A stretch of 64,000 nt of DNA. Source: Paraburkholderia tagetis. Its GTDB lineage: Bacteria > Pseudomonadota > Gammaproteobacteria > Burkholderiales > Burkholderiaceae. The stretch covers positions 1 to 64,000 of the forward strand of contig NZ_JAKLJA010000013.1 of NCBI RefSeq assembly GCF_022213065.1. Direction: 5' to 3'. The position numbers were made by a program, and so were the translations under genes. The notes under the pieces are model-generated. The model searched no databases and was not told the DNA's origin. It worked only from the letters and a program-made list of their open reading frames with translations. Below, piece by piece: positions 26,770 through 35,795 of this stretch. Position 1 is the stretch's first letter. Each line of letters begins with the position of its first letter.

Positions 26770-26799
26770 GCGGTGGGCGCCCACGGGTCGGCCCACCGC
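26770..26799. terminator. Strong hairpin between convergent genes
   Basis: GCGGTGGGC and GCCCACCGC form a 9-bp stem, 31 bp after the phospholipase-like gene and between convergent stops. There is no U-tract on either strand. Confidence 0.45.
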
Positions 26800-26800
26800 G

Positions 26801-26840
26801 CAGCGATATCTCCCGACGAGCAGCGATATCTCCTGACGAG
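26801..26840. repeat. Tandem duplication of 20 bp
   Basis: CAGCGATATCTCCCGACGAG is followed at once by the same 20 bases with one change (C to T). It ends four bases before the methyltransferase stop. Confidence 0.85.
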
Positions 26841-26843
26841 TTT

Positions 26844-27905
26844 TTAGCGGATTCCAATCACCATTGAATCGGCGCCGGTTAGCGGCTCGACGCGTACCTG
26901 GGTGAAGCCGACTTCCTGCATCCATTCCCTGCACTGCGCGCCGGTATAGTCGAAGCCGCCAGGTGTCTCGATGAGCATGTTCAAGCTCATCAGCAGTCCA
27001 AAGGCATTACGCCTGCGCTCATCGTCGATGACCGCGTCGTAGACGATCAGGCACCCTCCTGGAGGGAGCGCCGCGTAGCACTTCTTGAGCAATTCGAGCT
27101 TCTGCCCGAGATCCCAGTCGTGCAGGATGTGTCCCATCACGAGCACATCGGCCGTCGGGCAGGCCTCCTTGAAGAAGTCGCCCGGATAGAAATGCAGCCG
27201 CTCCTGAAGACCGTGCGACGCTACATACTCTTCAAACACAGGGCCCACTACTGGCAGATCGAAGCCGCCACCGCGCAAGTGAGGATGGGCGAGTGCGACC
27301 TGCACGGGTAAGGCGCCCTGGGCCGCGCCGATATCCATGAAGGTGCGGTAGTTTTGCCACGGGAATTGTTGTGCAATCGCCCTGGCCGCGCCCAGGCTGA
27401 CTCCGCTCATCGCCCGCAGGAAACCGCGTAGTTTGTGTTCGTCGCTATACATCGCGTCGAAGGGGTTGCCGCCCTCTTTTGCCTCGTTCTGTGGCTGCCC
27501 CGTGCGAAGGGCTTCAGTCAGCGAGCCCCAGAACGGATATAGCCGCGCATTGGCCATTTCCAGTAATCCACCCACATAACTGGGCTTGGCCGTGTCCAGG
27601 AAAAGATTGGCGTCCGGCGTATTGCGGTATGTCCCGCCTTCGCGTTCCAGCAGATTCAACGCAACCAGCGTATCGAGAAAATCGAGTGCCGATCTCGGGT
27701 GCAGTCCGACTGCGTCAGCGAGTTCCGCAGCGTCGTGCGGACCGGTCGCGAGGCGCGTGAACACACGGAGCTCGACTGCGGACAATAGGGCCTTGGACGC
27801 CCAGAACCCCATGCCTAGCTGGAGCAGCCGGTCAGGGGAAAGTTCGGGCTGGTGCGTACTATCAGCGCCAGATTCCTGTTGAACCGTGCTCGGTGTGCTT
27901 TCCAT
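26844..27905 (-). CDS. SAM-dependent O-methyltransferase (hydroxyneurosporene/acetylserotonin type)
   Basis: 353 residues. An N-terminal dimerisation helix-turn-helix domain (FWASKALLSAVELRVFTRLA; TLVALNLLEREGGTYRNTPD) precedes a Rossmann methyltransferase domain with SAM motif I TFMDIGAAQGALP and a late motif VLVMGHILHDWDLGQK. This is the layout of small-molecule O-methyltransferases of the AcMT/CrtF type. The substrate is unknown, and it is not adjacent to any biosynthetic gene on its strand. A monocistronic unit. Confidence 0.85.
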   Translation of the reverse strand: MESTPSTVQQESGADSTHQPELSPDRLLQLGMGFWASKALLSAVELRVFTRLATGPHDAAELADAVGLHPRSALDFLDTLVALNLLEREGGTYRNTPDANLFLDTAKPSYVGGLLEMANARLYPFWGSLTEALRTGQPQNEAKEGGNPFDAMYSDEHKLRGFLRAMSGVSLGAARAIAQQFPWQNYRTFMDIGAAQGALPVQVALAHPHLRGGGFDLPVVGPVFEEYVASHGLQERLHFYPGDFFKEACPTADVLVMGHILHDWDLGQKLELLKKCYAALPPGGCLIVYDAVIDDERRRNAFGLLMSLNMLIETPGGFDYTGAQCREWMQEVGFTQVRVEPLTGADSMVIGIR

Positions 27906-28052
27906 CGTGGCTCCTCGGGGAACGTGTGAAGAAGCGTCAGAAAGAATCGTAAGCGAAACGAAGTTTTTCAGGTGTTCGCTACCGCACAGACGAACTCTTC
28001 AGACCTTCCGAGGGACGGTCCTGCACGGACTGTCGCGCCCAGGATGCTCGAA

Positions 28053-28084
28053 TAAAAAAACGCCAACCCGTGTATGGGTTGGCG
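28053..28084 (-). terminator. Rho-independent terminator of isocitrate lyase
   Basis: CGCCAACCC-GTGTAT-GGGTTGGCG is a 9-bp stem followed on the minus strand by seven T residues, 34 bp after the aceA stop. Confidence 0.92.
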
Positions 28085-28118
28085 CGAGTTGGAGTTTTGG
28101 CTTGGGGTATTACCGGTA

Positions 28119-29699
28119 TCAGAACTGATTCATCGTATTGTCTTTACCCGCCGCTTTCAGGGCCGCTTCGCCGCTGAAATACTCCTTGTGGTCGTCGCCG
28201 ATGTCCGAGCCGGACATGTTCTGGTGCTTGACGCACGCGATGCCCTGACGAATTTCCTTACGCTGCACGCCCGCCACGTAACCCAGCATGCCCTGGTCGC
28301 CGAAGTATTCCTTGGCCAGATTGTCGGTCGACAGTGCGGCGGTGTGGTATGTCGGCAGCGTAATCAGGTGGTGGAAAATACCCGCTTCGCGCGACGCGTC
28401 GGCCTGGAAGGTGCGGATTTTTTCGTCGGCGAGCGTCGCCAGTTCGGTCTGATCGTATTCCACGCTCATCAGCTGCGCGCGGTCGTATGCCGACACATCC
28501 TTGCCCGCGGCCTTCATCGCGTCATACGCCTGCTGGCGGAAATTCAGGGTCCAGTTGAACGACGGGCTGTTGTTGTACACCAGCTTGGCGTTCGGGATGA
28601 CTTTGCGAATCTCGCTGACCATGCCGCCGATCTGCGCGATATGCGGTTTTTCGGTTTCGATCCACAGCAGGTCGGCACCGTTTTGCAGTGCGGTCACGCA
28701 ATCCAGTACGCAGCGCGCTTCGCCCGTGCCGGCGCGGAACTGGAACAGGTTGCTCGGCAGGCGCTTGGGACGCAGCAGCTTGCCGTCGCGCTTGATGATG
28801 ACGTCACCATTGCCCAGTTGGTCGGCCGACAACTCCTCGCAATCGAGGAACGCATTGTATTGGTCGCCCAGGTCGCCCGGCGTGTGGGTCACGGCGATCT
28901 GCTTGGTCAGGCCGGCGCCCAGCGAGTCGGTGCGGGCCACGATGATGCCGTCGTCCACGCCCAGTTCGAGGAACGCGTAGCGGATCGCGCGAATCTTGGC
29001 GAGGAAGTCCTCGTGCGGCACGGTGACCTTGCCATCCTGGTGGCCGCACTGCTTTTCGTCGGACACCTGGTTTTCGATCTGAATGCAGCATGCACCCGCT
29101 TCGATGAACTGCTTGGCCAGCAGATAGGTTGCTTCGGCGTTGCCGAAACCCGCGTCGATGTCGGCGATGATAGGCACGACGTGGGTGACGTGGTTGTCGA
29201 TCTTTTGCTGGATCGCGGCCTTGGCAGCGCCCTGGGCTGCGTCCAGCTCGCGGAACAGGCCGCCCAGTTCACGGGCGTCGGCCTGGCGCAGGAAGGTGTA
29301 CAGCTCGCGGATCAACGCGCTGACCGAGGTTTTTTCGTGCATCGACTGGTCCGGCAGCGGGCCGAACTCGGAGCGCAGCGCGGCCACCATCCAGCCAGAC
29401 AGGTAAAGGTAGCGGCGCTCGGTGCTGTTGAAGTGCTTCTTAATGGAGATCATCTTCTGCTGGCCGATGAAGCCGTGCCAGCAGCCCAGCGACTGGGTGT
29501 ACTTCGCCGGGTCGGCATCGTAGGCGGCCATGTCGGCGCGCATGATCTTCGCGGTGTACTTCGCGATGTCCAGGCCCGTTTTGAACTTGTTCTGGGCGCG
29601 CATGCGGGCGGCATACTCGGGGTTGATGGCATTCCAGGCACTGCCGTTGTTCTCTTTCAAACCGGCAACTGCCTTGATGTCGTCTTGATACTGGGCCAT
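28119..29699 (-). CDS. aceA: Isocitrate lyase
   Basis: 526 residues. It cleaves isocitrate to glyoxylate and succinate, the first step of the glyoxylate shunt, in the cytosol. The catalytic motif is KQCGH at 216-220 (Cys218), a variant of the KKCGH seen in the shorter E. coli form. The length and other segments (GCWHGFIGQQ; VPIIADIDAGFGN; LLWIETEKPHIAQI; VYNNSPSFNWTLNF) match the longer Pseudomonas-type ICL. It has its own terminator and a 315-bp upstream gap with a palindrome, indicating separate control, as expected for growth on acetate or fatty acids. The start MAQYQDDI has AGGAGAGAC upstream. Confidence 0.95.
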   Translation of the reverse strand: MAQYQDDIKAVAGLKENNGSAWNAINPEYAARMRAQNKFKTGLDIAKYTAKIMRADMAAYDADPAKYTQSLGCWHGFIGQQKMISIKKHFNSTERRYLYLSGWMVAALRSEFGPLPDQSMHEKTSVSALIRELYTFLRQADARELGGLFRELDAAQGAAKAAIQQKIDNHVTHVVPIIADIDAGFGNAEATYLLAKQFIEAGACCIQIENQVSDEKQCGHQDGKVTVPHEDFLAKIRAIRYAFLELGVDDGIIVARTDSLGAGLTKQIAVTHTPGDLGDQYNAFLDCEELSADQLGNGDVIIKRDGKLLRPKRLPSNLFQFRAGTGEARCVLDCVTALQNGADLLWIETEKPHIAQIGGMVSEIRKVIPNAKLVYNNSPSFNWTLNFRQQAYDAMKAAGKDVSAYDRAQLMSVEYDQTELATLADEKIRTFQADASREAGIFHHLITLPTYHTAALSTDNLAKEYFGDQGMLGYVAGVQRKEIRQGIACVKHQNMSGSDIGDDHKEYFSGEAALKAAGKDNTMNQF

Positions 29700-29802
29700 G
29701 TGTCTCTCCTAAGAGCAAAGCGCGTTTGACTAGTGGGTTCAGCCTGCCCGCTCCGTCTGTCGAAGCGAACTGCATGACTCAATAGTAGCGCCGTTCGCCC
29801 AA

Positions 29803-29816
29803 GTCTTATATAAGAC
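29803..29816. promoter_or_regulatory. Palindrome in the isocitrate lyase promoter region
   Basis: GTCTTATATAAGAC is a perfect 14-bp palindrome, followed by an overlapping half-site (ATAAGACATAATTTATTG), about 105 bp upstream of aceA. The region 29700-30014 holds no gene. The palindrome is a good candidate operator or promoter element for carbon-source control. Confidence 0.6.
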
Positions 29817-30014
29817 ATAAGACATAATTTATTGTTTATTTTCAATGAGATAGACACCGATTTTTGCGATGCAAAACATGATTTCAGGCCGTGAAAAAAT
29901 GACGCGGCGAAAATTCGAAGTACATCCCGCAATGTGAAACGCGCTTTCGGGTGCTGGAGGCAGGACACGCACGGATTGAGCACCGAGGTCGTCCGGCCCC
30001 CTCGCTTTGCACGT

Positions 30015-31445
30015 TTACGCGTCGCCAACCGTCTCTGGCAGGATGAGCCGATCTGGCACACGCGGCTGCACGAGACGCGTCGCCGCGTAATACAGTGCGC
30101 CGGGCACAACAATGCCGACGATCCACGAGATATCGACGCCGCCGAGCGCATTGACCCAGCGTCCCGTATAAAACCCGGTGGCGACGAACGGCATCTGCAC
30201 CAGCACGCCCACTACATAGACGGCAATGCCGACTGGATTCCAGCGGCCATAGCGGCCCTTCGCATCGAAGAGCGCCGGTACGTCATAGCGCTCGCGTGTC
30301 ACCCAGTAGTAGTCGACGAGATTGATCGCGCTCCACGGCGTAAAGAACACCAGAAGGAACAGCAGGAACGATGAAAACGCTTTCAGGAACGAATGCTGTC
30401 CGGCGAGTGCGAGCGCACTCGATATGCCCACCGAGAGAATCACAAAGGTGAGCCGCGCACCGTGAGAGACTTCGCGGCGCTGTCGCAGCCCGGTGACGAT
30501 CGTCGTCACCGACATCACGCTGCCGTAAGCATTGAGCGTCGTGATGGTGAGCTTGCCGAGCGCAATCGTGAAGTAAAGAATCGCGGCGATGATGCCCGTT
30601 GCGCCCAGGCCGACGATAAACGCCACTTCGTGCCCGGCGAATCGGCTGCCGGCGAGCGCGGCGGCGAGCACGCCGAACGTCATCGACACCTGCGCGCCTG
30701 TCACCGTGCCGCAAAAGACCGCGAAAAATGTCCTGAATGTCGAGACGGATTTCGGCAGATAGCGCGAATAGTCGGCTACATAAGGACCATACGCGATTTG
30801 CCACGATGCCGAGAGCGAAACGGCGAGCAGGAACGATGCGACCGTGAAGTGACGGTTAGCGAGCAGCGTACTCCACGCATGGCCGTGCAACAGGCTCGCA
30901 AACAGATACAGGAAGGCGAGCGTACCGACGATGCTCGACACGCGGCCCATCGCGTGAATGATTCGATACCCGAGTCCCGTGAGCAGGATCACGATGGAGG
31001 AAAAAATCAGGATTGCTACGGTATCGTTCACACCCAGCAATTCACTGATCGCCTGCCCGGCGAGAACCGTGCCCCCCGCCGAGAACCCCACGTACATCAC
31101 GCAAACCAGCGCGAGCGGAATAATGGCGCCATAAACGCCGAACTGCACGCGACTCGAAATCATTTGCGGCAAACCGAGCTTGGGACCTTGTGCGCCGTGC
31201 AACGCCATTACGGCACCGCCCAGTATCTGTCCAACCAGCAGGCCAACCAGCGACCAGAACACATCGCCGCCCAGTACCACGGCGAGTGCGCCGACCACGA
31301 CGGCGGTGATCTGGAGATTCGCACCGAACCAGAGGGTGAACTGGCTGAACAAATTGCCGTGACGCTCGGCTTCGGGAATGTAGTCGATCGAGCGCCGCTC
31401 GACCAGTGTGGCTCTTTCACTACGCGCTGCGGTGCAGTCCATCAT
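30015..31445 (-). CDS. NCS1-family permease (cytosine/purine/allantoin type)
   Basis: 476 residues with about 12 membrane helices. The N-terminus (SIDYIPEAERHGNLFSQFTL, WFGANLQITAV) is characteristic of NCS1 transporters such as CodB and cytosine-purine permeases, which import nucleobases or related ring compounds with a cation. It is the last gene on the minus strand after etfA (125 bp), so it may be part of the CoA-transferase/acyl-CoA dehydrogenase/ETF operon and import its substrate. The substrate is not deducible from the sequence. Confidence 0.85.
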   Translation of the reverse strand: MMDCTAARSERATLVERRSIDYIPEAERHGNLFSQFTLWFGANLQITAVVVGALAVVLGGDVFWSLVGLLVGQILGGAVMALHGAQGPKLGLPQMISSRVQFGVYGAIIPLALVCVMYVGFSAGGTVLAGQAISELLGVNDTVAILIFSSIVILLTGLGYRIIHAMGRVSSIVGTLAFLYLFASLLHGHAWSTLLANRHFTVASFLLAVSLSASWQIAYGPYVADYSRYLPKSVSTFRTFFAVFCGTVTGAQVSMTFGVLAAALAGSRFAGHEVAFIVGLGATGIIAAILYFTIALGKLTITTLNAYGSVMSVTTIVTGLRQRREVSHGARLTFVILSVGISSALALAGQHSFLKAFSSFLLFLLVFFTPWSAINLVDYYWVTRERYDVPALFDAKGRYGRWNPVGIAVYVVGVLVQMPFVATGFYTGRWVNALGGVDISWIVGIVVPGALYYAATRLVQPRVPDRLILPETVGDA

Positions 31446-31570
31446 TGCGCTCCTCTTTCGTAAGGGAACAGCTGTGTGCCCGCACGCCGCCCTTTTCGTG
31501 CTGCGTGCTGCGTGCGAAGCGTCAAGAAAACCGGCAAAACCGGCAAACCGGCCAAACGGATCAAGGGGGT

Positions 31571-32503
31571 TCAGAGATGTGCGGCAAGCGCGGGCACGAT
31601 CACGTTCAGATCGCCTACGACGCCATAGTCGGCCACGCCGAAGATCGGCGCATCTTCATCGCTGTTGATCGCGACAATGACCTTCGAGTCCTTCATACCG
31701 GCCAGGTGCTGAATCGCACCTGAAATGCCGACTGCGACGTACAACTGCGGCGCGACGATTTTGCCCGTCTGGCCCACCTGATAGTCGTTCGGTACGTAGC
31801 CCGCATCGACGGCGGCGCGCGATGCGCCTAATGCCGCGCCAAGTTTGTCGGCGAGCGGCTCGAGCACCTTCGTGTAATTCTCGCCACTGCCGAGGCCTCG
31901 ACCGCCCGACACGACGATATGCGCCGACATCAGTTCCGGACGGTCCAGCCGGGTCACCTCACGGCTGACGAACTGCGAAACGCCGGCATCGGCCGCCGCT
32001 TCGATCGTCTCGACCTCGGCGCTGGCGCCTTGCGCTGCCACCGGATCGAAGCTCGTAGCCCGCACCGTGATCACCTTGACGGGATCAGCCGATTGCACGG
32101 TCGCGATGGCATTGCCTGCGTAAATCGGCCGCTCGAATGTATCGGCGGAAATAACCGCCGTGATGTCGCTGATCTGCGCAACGTCCAGCTTCGCGGCGAT
32201 GCGCGGGGCGATATTCTTGCCCCAAGCGGTTGCCGGAGTCAGAATATGTGAGTAATCCTTCGCAATACTCAGCACGGTTGCTTCAATATTTTCCGCAAGA
32301 CTTTCGGCCAGTTGAGGCGCATCTGCAAGCAACACCTTCGCGCAGCCCGCCACCTTGGCAGCCGCTTGCGCCGCGCCCTGCGCGCCATGCCCCGCCACCA
32401 GCACATGAATCTCGTCGCCAATCTTGCTTGCGGCAGCCATTGTGTTCAGCGTCGCAGCCTTGATCGAAGCGTTATCGTGCTCGGCAATTACCAGTATCGT
32501 CAT
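31571..32503 (-). CDS. etfA: Electron transfer flavoprotein alpha subunit
   Basis: 310 residues. The C-terminal FAD-binding domain has the signature GRGLGSGENYTKVLEPLADK, AVDAGYVPNDYQVGQTGKIV and YVAVGISGAIQHLAGM (ETF-alpha/FixB). It pairs with the beta subunit to carry electrons from acyl-CoA dehydrogenases to the quinone pool through ETF-QO. The start at 32503 has GAGGAGA upstream; the gene follows etfB by 26 bp. Alongside it are a dedicated acyl-CoA dehydrogenase and a CoA-transferase, so this ETF may be specific to that pathway. Confidence 0.93.
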   Translation of the reverse strand: MTILVIAEHDNASIKAATLNTMAAASKIGDEIHVLVAGHGAQGAAQAAAKVAGCAKVLLADAPQLAESLAENIEATVLSIAKDYSHILTPATAWGKNIAPRIAAKLDVAQISDITAVISADTFERPIYAGNAIATVQSADPVKVITVRATSFDPVAAQGASAEVETIEAAADAGVSQFVSREVTRLDRPELMSAHIVVSGGRGLGSGENYTKVLEPLADKLGAALGASRAAVDAGYVPNDYQVGQTGKIVAPQLYVAVGISGAIQHLAGMKDSKVIVAINSDEDAPIFGVADYGVVGDLNVIVPALAAHL

Positions 32504-32529
32504 GTCTCTCGTCTCCTCGTGTTCGTCGA

Positions 32530-33279
32530 TCAAAGCACTTTGGCTTCGCTCTTGAGCTTCTCCACCAGCGTCTCCACGTCCGCCACCTTCACCCCCGCCG
32601 CGCGCCTGGGCGGCTCGCCGACCTTTAGCGTCGTCAGGCGCGGCGTGACGTCGACACCCAAGGCTGCGGGCCTGATGGTTTCCAGCGGCTTCTTTTTCGC
32701 CTTCATGATGTTCGGCAGCGTCACATAGCGCGGTTCATTCAGGCGCAGATCGGTCGTGACGACAGCGGGCAAGGTCAGCGACAGCACTTCTGCACCGCCA
32801 TCCACTTCGCGCGACACGGTCGCTCTGCCCTCGCTCACCACCACCTTCGACGCAAACGTTGCCTGCGGTAGACCCGCGAGCGCAGCGAGCATCTGCCCCG
32901 TCTGGTTCGCGTCGCCGTCGATGGCCTGCTTGCCTAGCATCACCATCTGCGGCTGTTCCTTGTCCACCAGCGCCTTGAGCAGCTTGGCGACGGCCAACGG
33001 TTGCAGGTCCACCTCCGATTCGACCAGGATTGCGCGGTCCGCGCCCATCGCCAGCGCCGTACGCAATGCTTCCTGGGCTTGCGCAACCCCGCAAGAGACC
33101 ACCACTACCTCAGTCGCCGCGCCCGATTCCTTCAATCTCACGGCTTCTTCAACTGCAATTTCATCGAATGGGTTCATCGACATTTTCACGTTCGAAATAT
33201 CGACGCCCGTACCATCCGACTTCACGCCCACTTTGACGTTGGCATCGACAACGCGCTTGACCGCCACCAGCACTTTCAC
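32530..33279 (-). CDS. etfB: Electron transfer flavoprotein beta subunit
   Basis: 249 residues, the usual ETF-beta/FixA length. The start (MKVLVAVKRVVDANVKVGVK), the AMP-binding region (AMGADRAILVES; LLKALVDKEQPQMVMLGKQA, IDGDANQTGQMLA) and LPAVVTTDLRLNEPRYVTLP are typical. It forms a heterodimer with EtfA. It sits 26 bp after the acyl-CoA dehydrogenase gene in the same operon. Confidence 0.93.
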   Translation of the reverse strand: MKVLVAVKRVVDANVKVGVKSDGTGVDISNVKMSMNPFDEIAVEEAVRLKESGAATEVVVVSCGVAQAQEALRTALAMGADRAILVESEVDLQPLAVAKLLKALVDKEQPQMVMLGKQAIDGDANQTGQMLAALAGLPQATFASKVVVSEGRATVSREVDGGAEVLSLTLPAVVTTDLRLNEPRYVTLPNIMKAKKKPLETIRPAALGVDVTPRLTTLKVGEPPRRAAGVKVADVETLVEKLKSEAKVL

Positions 33280-33305
33280 TTTTTCACTCCTTTCATAGAC
33301 TGTCT

Positions 33306-34445
33306 TTAAGCCAGAACGGATCGGGCAATGACCGTGCGCTGAATCTCCGACGACCCCTCGTAGATGCGCAGAATCCGCGCATCACGCACCAGTCGCTCGA
33401 TCCGCATCTCGCGCGTGAAGCCGTAGCCACCATGCATCTGCAACGCGGTATCGGTGACGAAGCCAACCATCTCCGATGCATAGAGTTTTGCCATCGAAGC
33501 CGCGTCCGTGAACGGCTCGCCTGCCGCGCGCCGCGTGGCCGCCTGTAGCGTCAGGAGCCAAGCCGCTTCTAGTTGGGTTTTCATGTCGGCAAATTTCCAT
33601 TGCAGGCCTTGCCTGGCCGCCAGCGGCTCGTTGCCGACATGCCGCGTCTTTGCCCATTCCACGGCATCCGCCAGCGCCGCTTCGGCCAGGCCGAGGCTCG
33701 TTGCCGCGACGTCGAGGCGGCTGTTGTCGAGCACTTTCATTGCGGTGCGAAAACCCGTGCCTTCGTCGCCCAACCGGTTCATGGCCGGCACATGGCAGTC
33801 GAGCGCGACTTCATGGGCGGGCGCGCCTCGAATGCCCATCAGCATTTCGGCGGACGACACCGACACGCCCGGTGTATCGCGGTCGACCACGAAAGCACTG
33901 ATTCCCCGTGTGCCGAGTTCGGGCGCGGTCTTGGCATAGACCACGATGAATTGAGCGGCCGCCGCGTTCGAAATGAAATGCTTCACGCCACGCAGACGAT
34001 AACCATCGCCCTCGCGTACTGCATGCGTCGTCATTCCAGCCGGATTCGAGCCGGCTTGCGGCTCCGTCAGCGCGAAAGCGCCAAGCTTCACGCCGGTCGC
34101 TGCGTCAGGCAGGTAGCGCGCGCGCAATGCGTCGTCGCCGCCGATCAGGATCGAATCGGTCGCAAGATAGTGGGCGCCGATCATCGATGAAGTCGATGCG
34201 CACGCAGCCGCAATCTCGGCCAGCGCGAGAATGATCGCTGCAGGCGACGCGCCGACACCGCCCCAACGCTCAGGCAGATTCATGCCCATCACGCCGAGAT
34301 CGGCGAGCGCGGGAACATAGCGTGTCGTGGAAATTTCCTCGCGGTCGATCTGTGCCGCGCGGGGCGCCAGTTCCGCGTGCGCGAACCGCCGGATGGCTTC
34401 CGCGATCTCGACATCGGCTTCGCTAACACCCATTCGTTTATACAT
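33306..34445 (-). CDS. Acyl-CoA dehydrogenase (CaiA-like)
   Basis: 379 residues. Conserved segments: FALTEPQAGSNPAGM (FAD contact), GVKHFISNAAAA, and the C-terminal LQMHGGYGFTREM and RIYEGSSEIQRTVIA, whose Glu is in the position of the catalytic base of many members. Size and gene company (class III CoA-transferase upstream, ETF genes downstream) parallel CaiA, which reduces crotonobetainyl-CoA with FixAB, but this similarity is by context only. It oxidises or reduces an acyl-CoA via FAD. It is 15 bp after the CoA-transferase gene. Confidence 0.88.
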   Translation of the reverse strand: MYKRMGVSEADVEIAEAIRRFAHAELAPRAAQIDREEISTTRYVPALADLGVMGMNLPERWGGVGASPAAIILALAEIAAACASTSSMIGAHYLATDSILIGGDDALRARYLPDAATGVKLGAFALTEPQAGSNPAGMTTHAVREGDGYRLRGVKHFISNAAAAQFIVVYAKTAPELGTRGISAFVVDRDTPGVSVSSAEMLMGIRGAPAHEVALDCHVPAMNRLGDEGTGFRTAMKVLDNSRLDVAATSLGLAEAALADAVEWAKTRHVGNEPLAARQGLQWKFADMKTQLEAAWLLTLQAATRRAAGEPFTDAASMAKLYASEMVGFVTDTALQMHGGYGFTREMRIERLVRDARILRIYEGSSEIQRTVIARSVLA

Positions 34446-34460
34446 GCTTTGTCATCCTGA

Positions 34461-35687
34461 TTATTTAGCGTCTTGCAATTGCATTGCGGCCTGGCCGAGC
34501 ACCCCGCCATCACGCAAGCCAGCCATGCGTTCATGGTCCAAACCCAGGTACTTCTCGAGCACCGCCTGGGTATGTTCCCCCAGCGCTGGGGCCCGCGTGG
34601 TTCGCGTGGCAGGCCACGCCGAGAAGTGAACCGGTTGCCGCGGCAGCCGCAGGGTGCCGCCGTCGGCGGCCTTCGTTTCGATCAGCAGGCCACGTTCGCG
34701 CGCCTGCTCGCTCTCCAGCGCCTCGCTGATGTTCTGGATTGGCGCAACGGGAATCCCCACCTCGCTCAACCGCGCATTCACCTCTGCGATGCTATGCAGT
34801 TCAGACCATGACTCGATGCAAACACGCAACGCGGCTTCGTTTTCGCTGCGCGTGGCATCGTCGATAAAGCGCGCATCGCCCATGAGTTCAGGCTGACCGA
34901 TCGCTTGCGCGAAGCGTTCGAACAAGCGGTTGTTGAGCACGGCCACCACGAAGTAGCCGTCTTTCGCGCGATAGGCGCCGAATGGCGCCGACGACGCGTG
35001 GCGGTTGCCCACGCGCCGCGGCGCGACGCCGGTCGTGGCGTAGCGCGCGACCATGCCTGCGGTGAGACTGAGTGTGGCGTCGAACATCGCCACATCCACG
35101 TGCGTGCCCTTGCCGCTGCGCTCGCGCGCCAATAGCGCCGCCAGCACGCCCCACGAGGCGAAAAGTCCGCTGACCGCATCCGAGATCGAATCGCCCACCA
35201 GCGTCGGTGCGCCGTCGGGCGAGCCGGTCACATCCATGAGTCCGCACAGGGCTTGCAGGATGATGTCGTACGCGGCCCGATGCGATTCGGGGCCGGTCTG
35301 GCCGAAACCCGAAACGCTTGCGTAGACGAGCGAGGGATTGCGCGCGCAGAGTTCCGCGTAGCCAATACCAAGCCGCTCGGCCACGCCTGGCCGGAAGTTC
35401 TCCACCACCACGTCGGCCTGCGCGCAGAGCGACTGCGCCAGCGCACGGCCTTCGTCGTGCTTCAAGTCGATGACGACGCTTTGCTTGTTGCGATTCATCG
35501 CGTGGAAGAGTCCGCTTTCCCCGGCGGAAAACGGGCCAATTGCGCGGTAGTCGTCGCCGGCGGGCGGCTCGATCTTGATGACCTCGGCGCCCAGGTCTCC
35601 CAGCAGCGCAGAACATAGCGGCCCCGCGAGCACGCGGGAAAAGTCGATCACACGAATACCGTCGAGCGGCAGCGCGGGCAGTGTCAC
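34461..35687 (-). CDS. Class III CoA-transferase (CaiB/BaiF family)
   Basis: 408 residues from a GTG start at 35687 that has GGAGGAAG eight bases upstream; a longer reading from ATG 35747 would run through the promoter palindrome and is rejected. The family start LPLDGIRVIDFSRVLAGPLC, then GAEVIKIEPPAGDDYR, NRNKQSVVIDLK and ENFRPGVAERLG are textbook CaiB/BaiF segments. It moves CoA from one acyl-CoA to a free acid. It is the first gene of the operon leading to an acyl-CoA dehydrogenase and ETF, so it likely activates the acid that the dehydrogenase then uses. Confidence 0.9.
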   Translation of the reverse strand: MTLPALPLDGIRVIDFSRVLAGPLCSALLGDLGAEVIKIEPPAGDDYRAIGPFSAGESGLFHAMNRNKQSVVIDLKHDEGRALAQSLCAQADVVVENFRPGVAERLGIGYAELCARNPSLVYASVSGFGQTGPESHRAAYDIILQALCGLMDVTGSPDGAPTLVGDSISDAVSGLFASWGVLAALLARERSGKGTHVDVAMFDATLSLTAGMVARYATTGVAPRRVGNRHASSAPFGAYRAKDGYFVVAVLNNRLFERFAQAIGQPELMGDARFIDDATRSENEAALRVCIESWSELHSIAEVNARLSEVGIPVAPIQNISEALESEQARERGLLIETKAADGGTLRLPRQPVHFSAWPATRTTRAPALGEHTQAVLEKYLGLDHERMAGLRDGGVLGQAAMQLQDAK

Positions 35688-35746
35688 AGCGTCTTCCTCC
35701 AGAACAGCCAACCGGTTCGGCTGGTGAGCTGATTCTGATCTGCCCA

Positions 35747-35768
35747 TCCAATAAGATAAAATATTGGA
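35747..35768. promoter_or_regulatory. Inverted repeat between CoA-transferase operon and lysR
   Basis: TCCAATA and TATTGGA form 7-bp perfect arms spaced by eight bases, 28 bp ahead of the LysR start. It lies in the only AT-rich gap of the area and is a candidate LysR operator for the divergent operon. Confidence 0.55.
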
Positions 35769-35795
35769 ATAAATTAACACCTATACGAAAACTTT

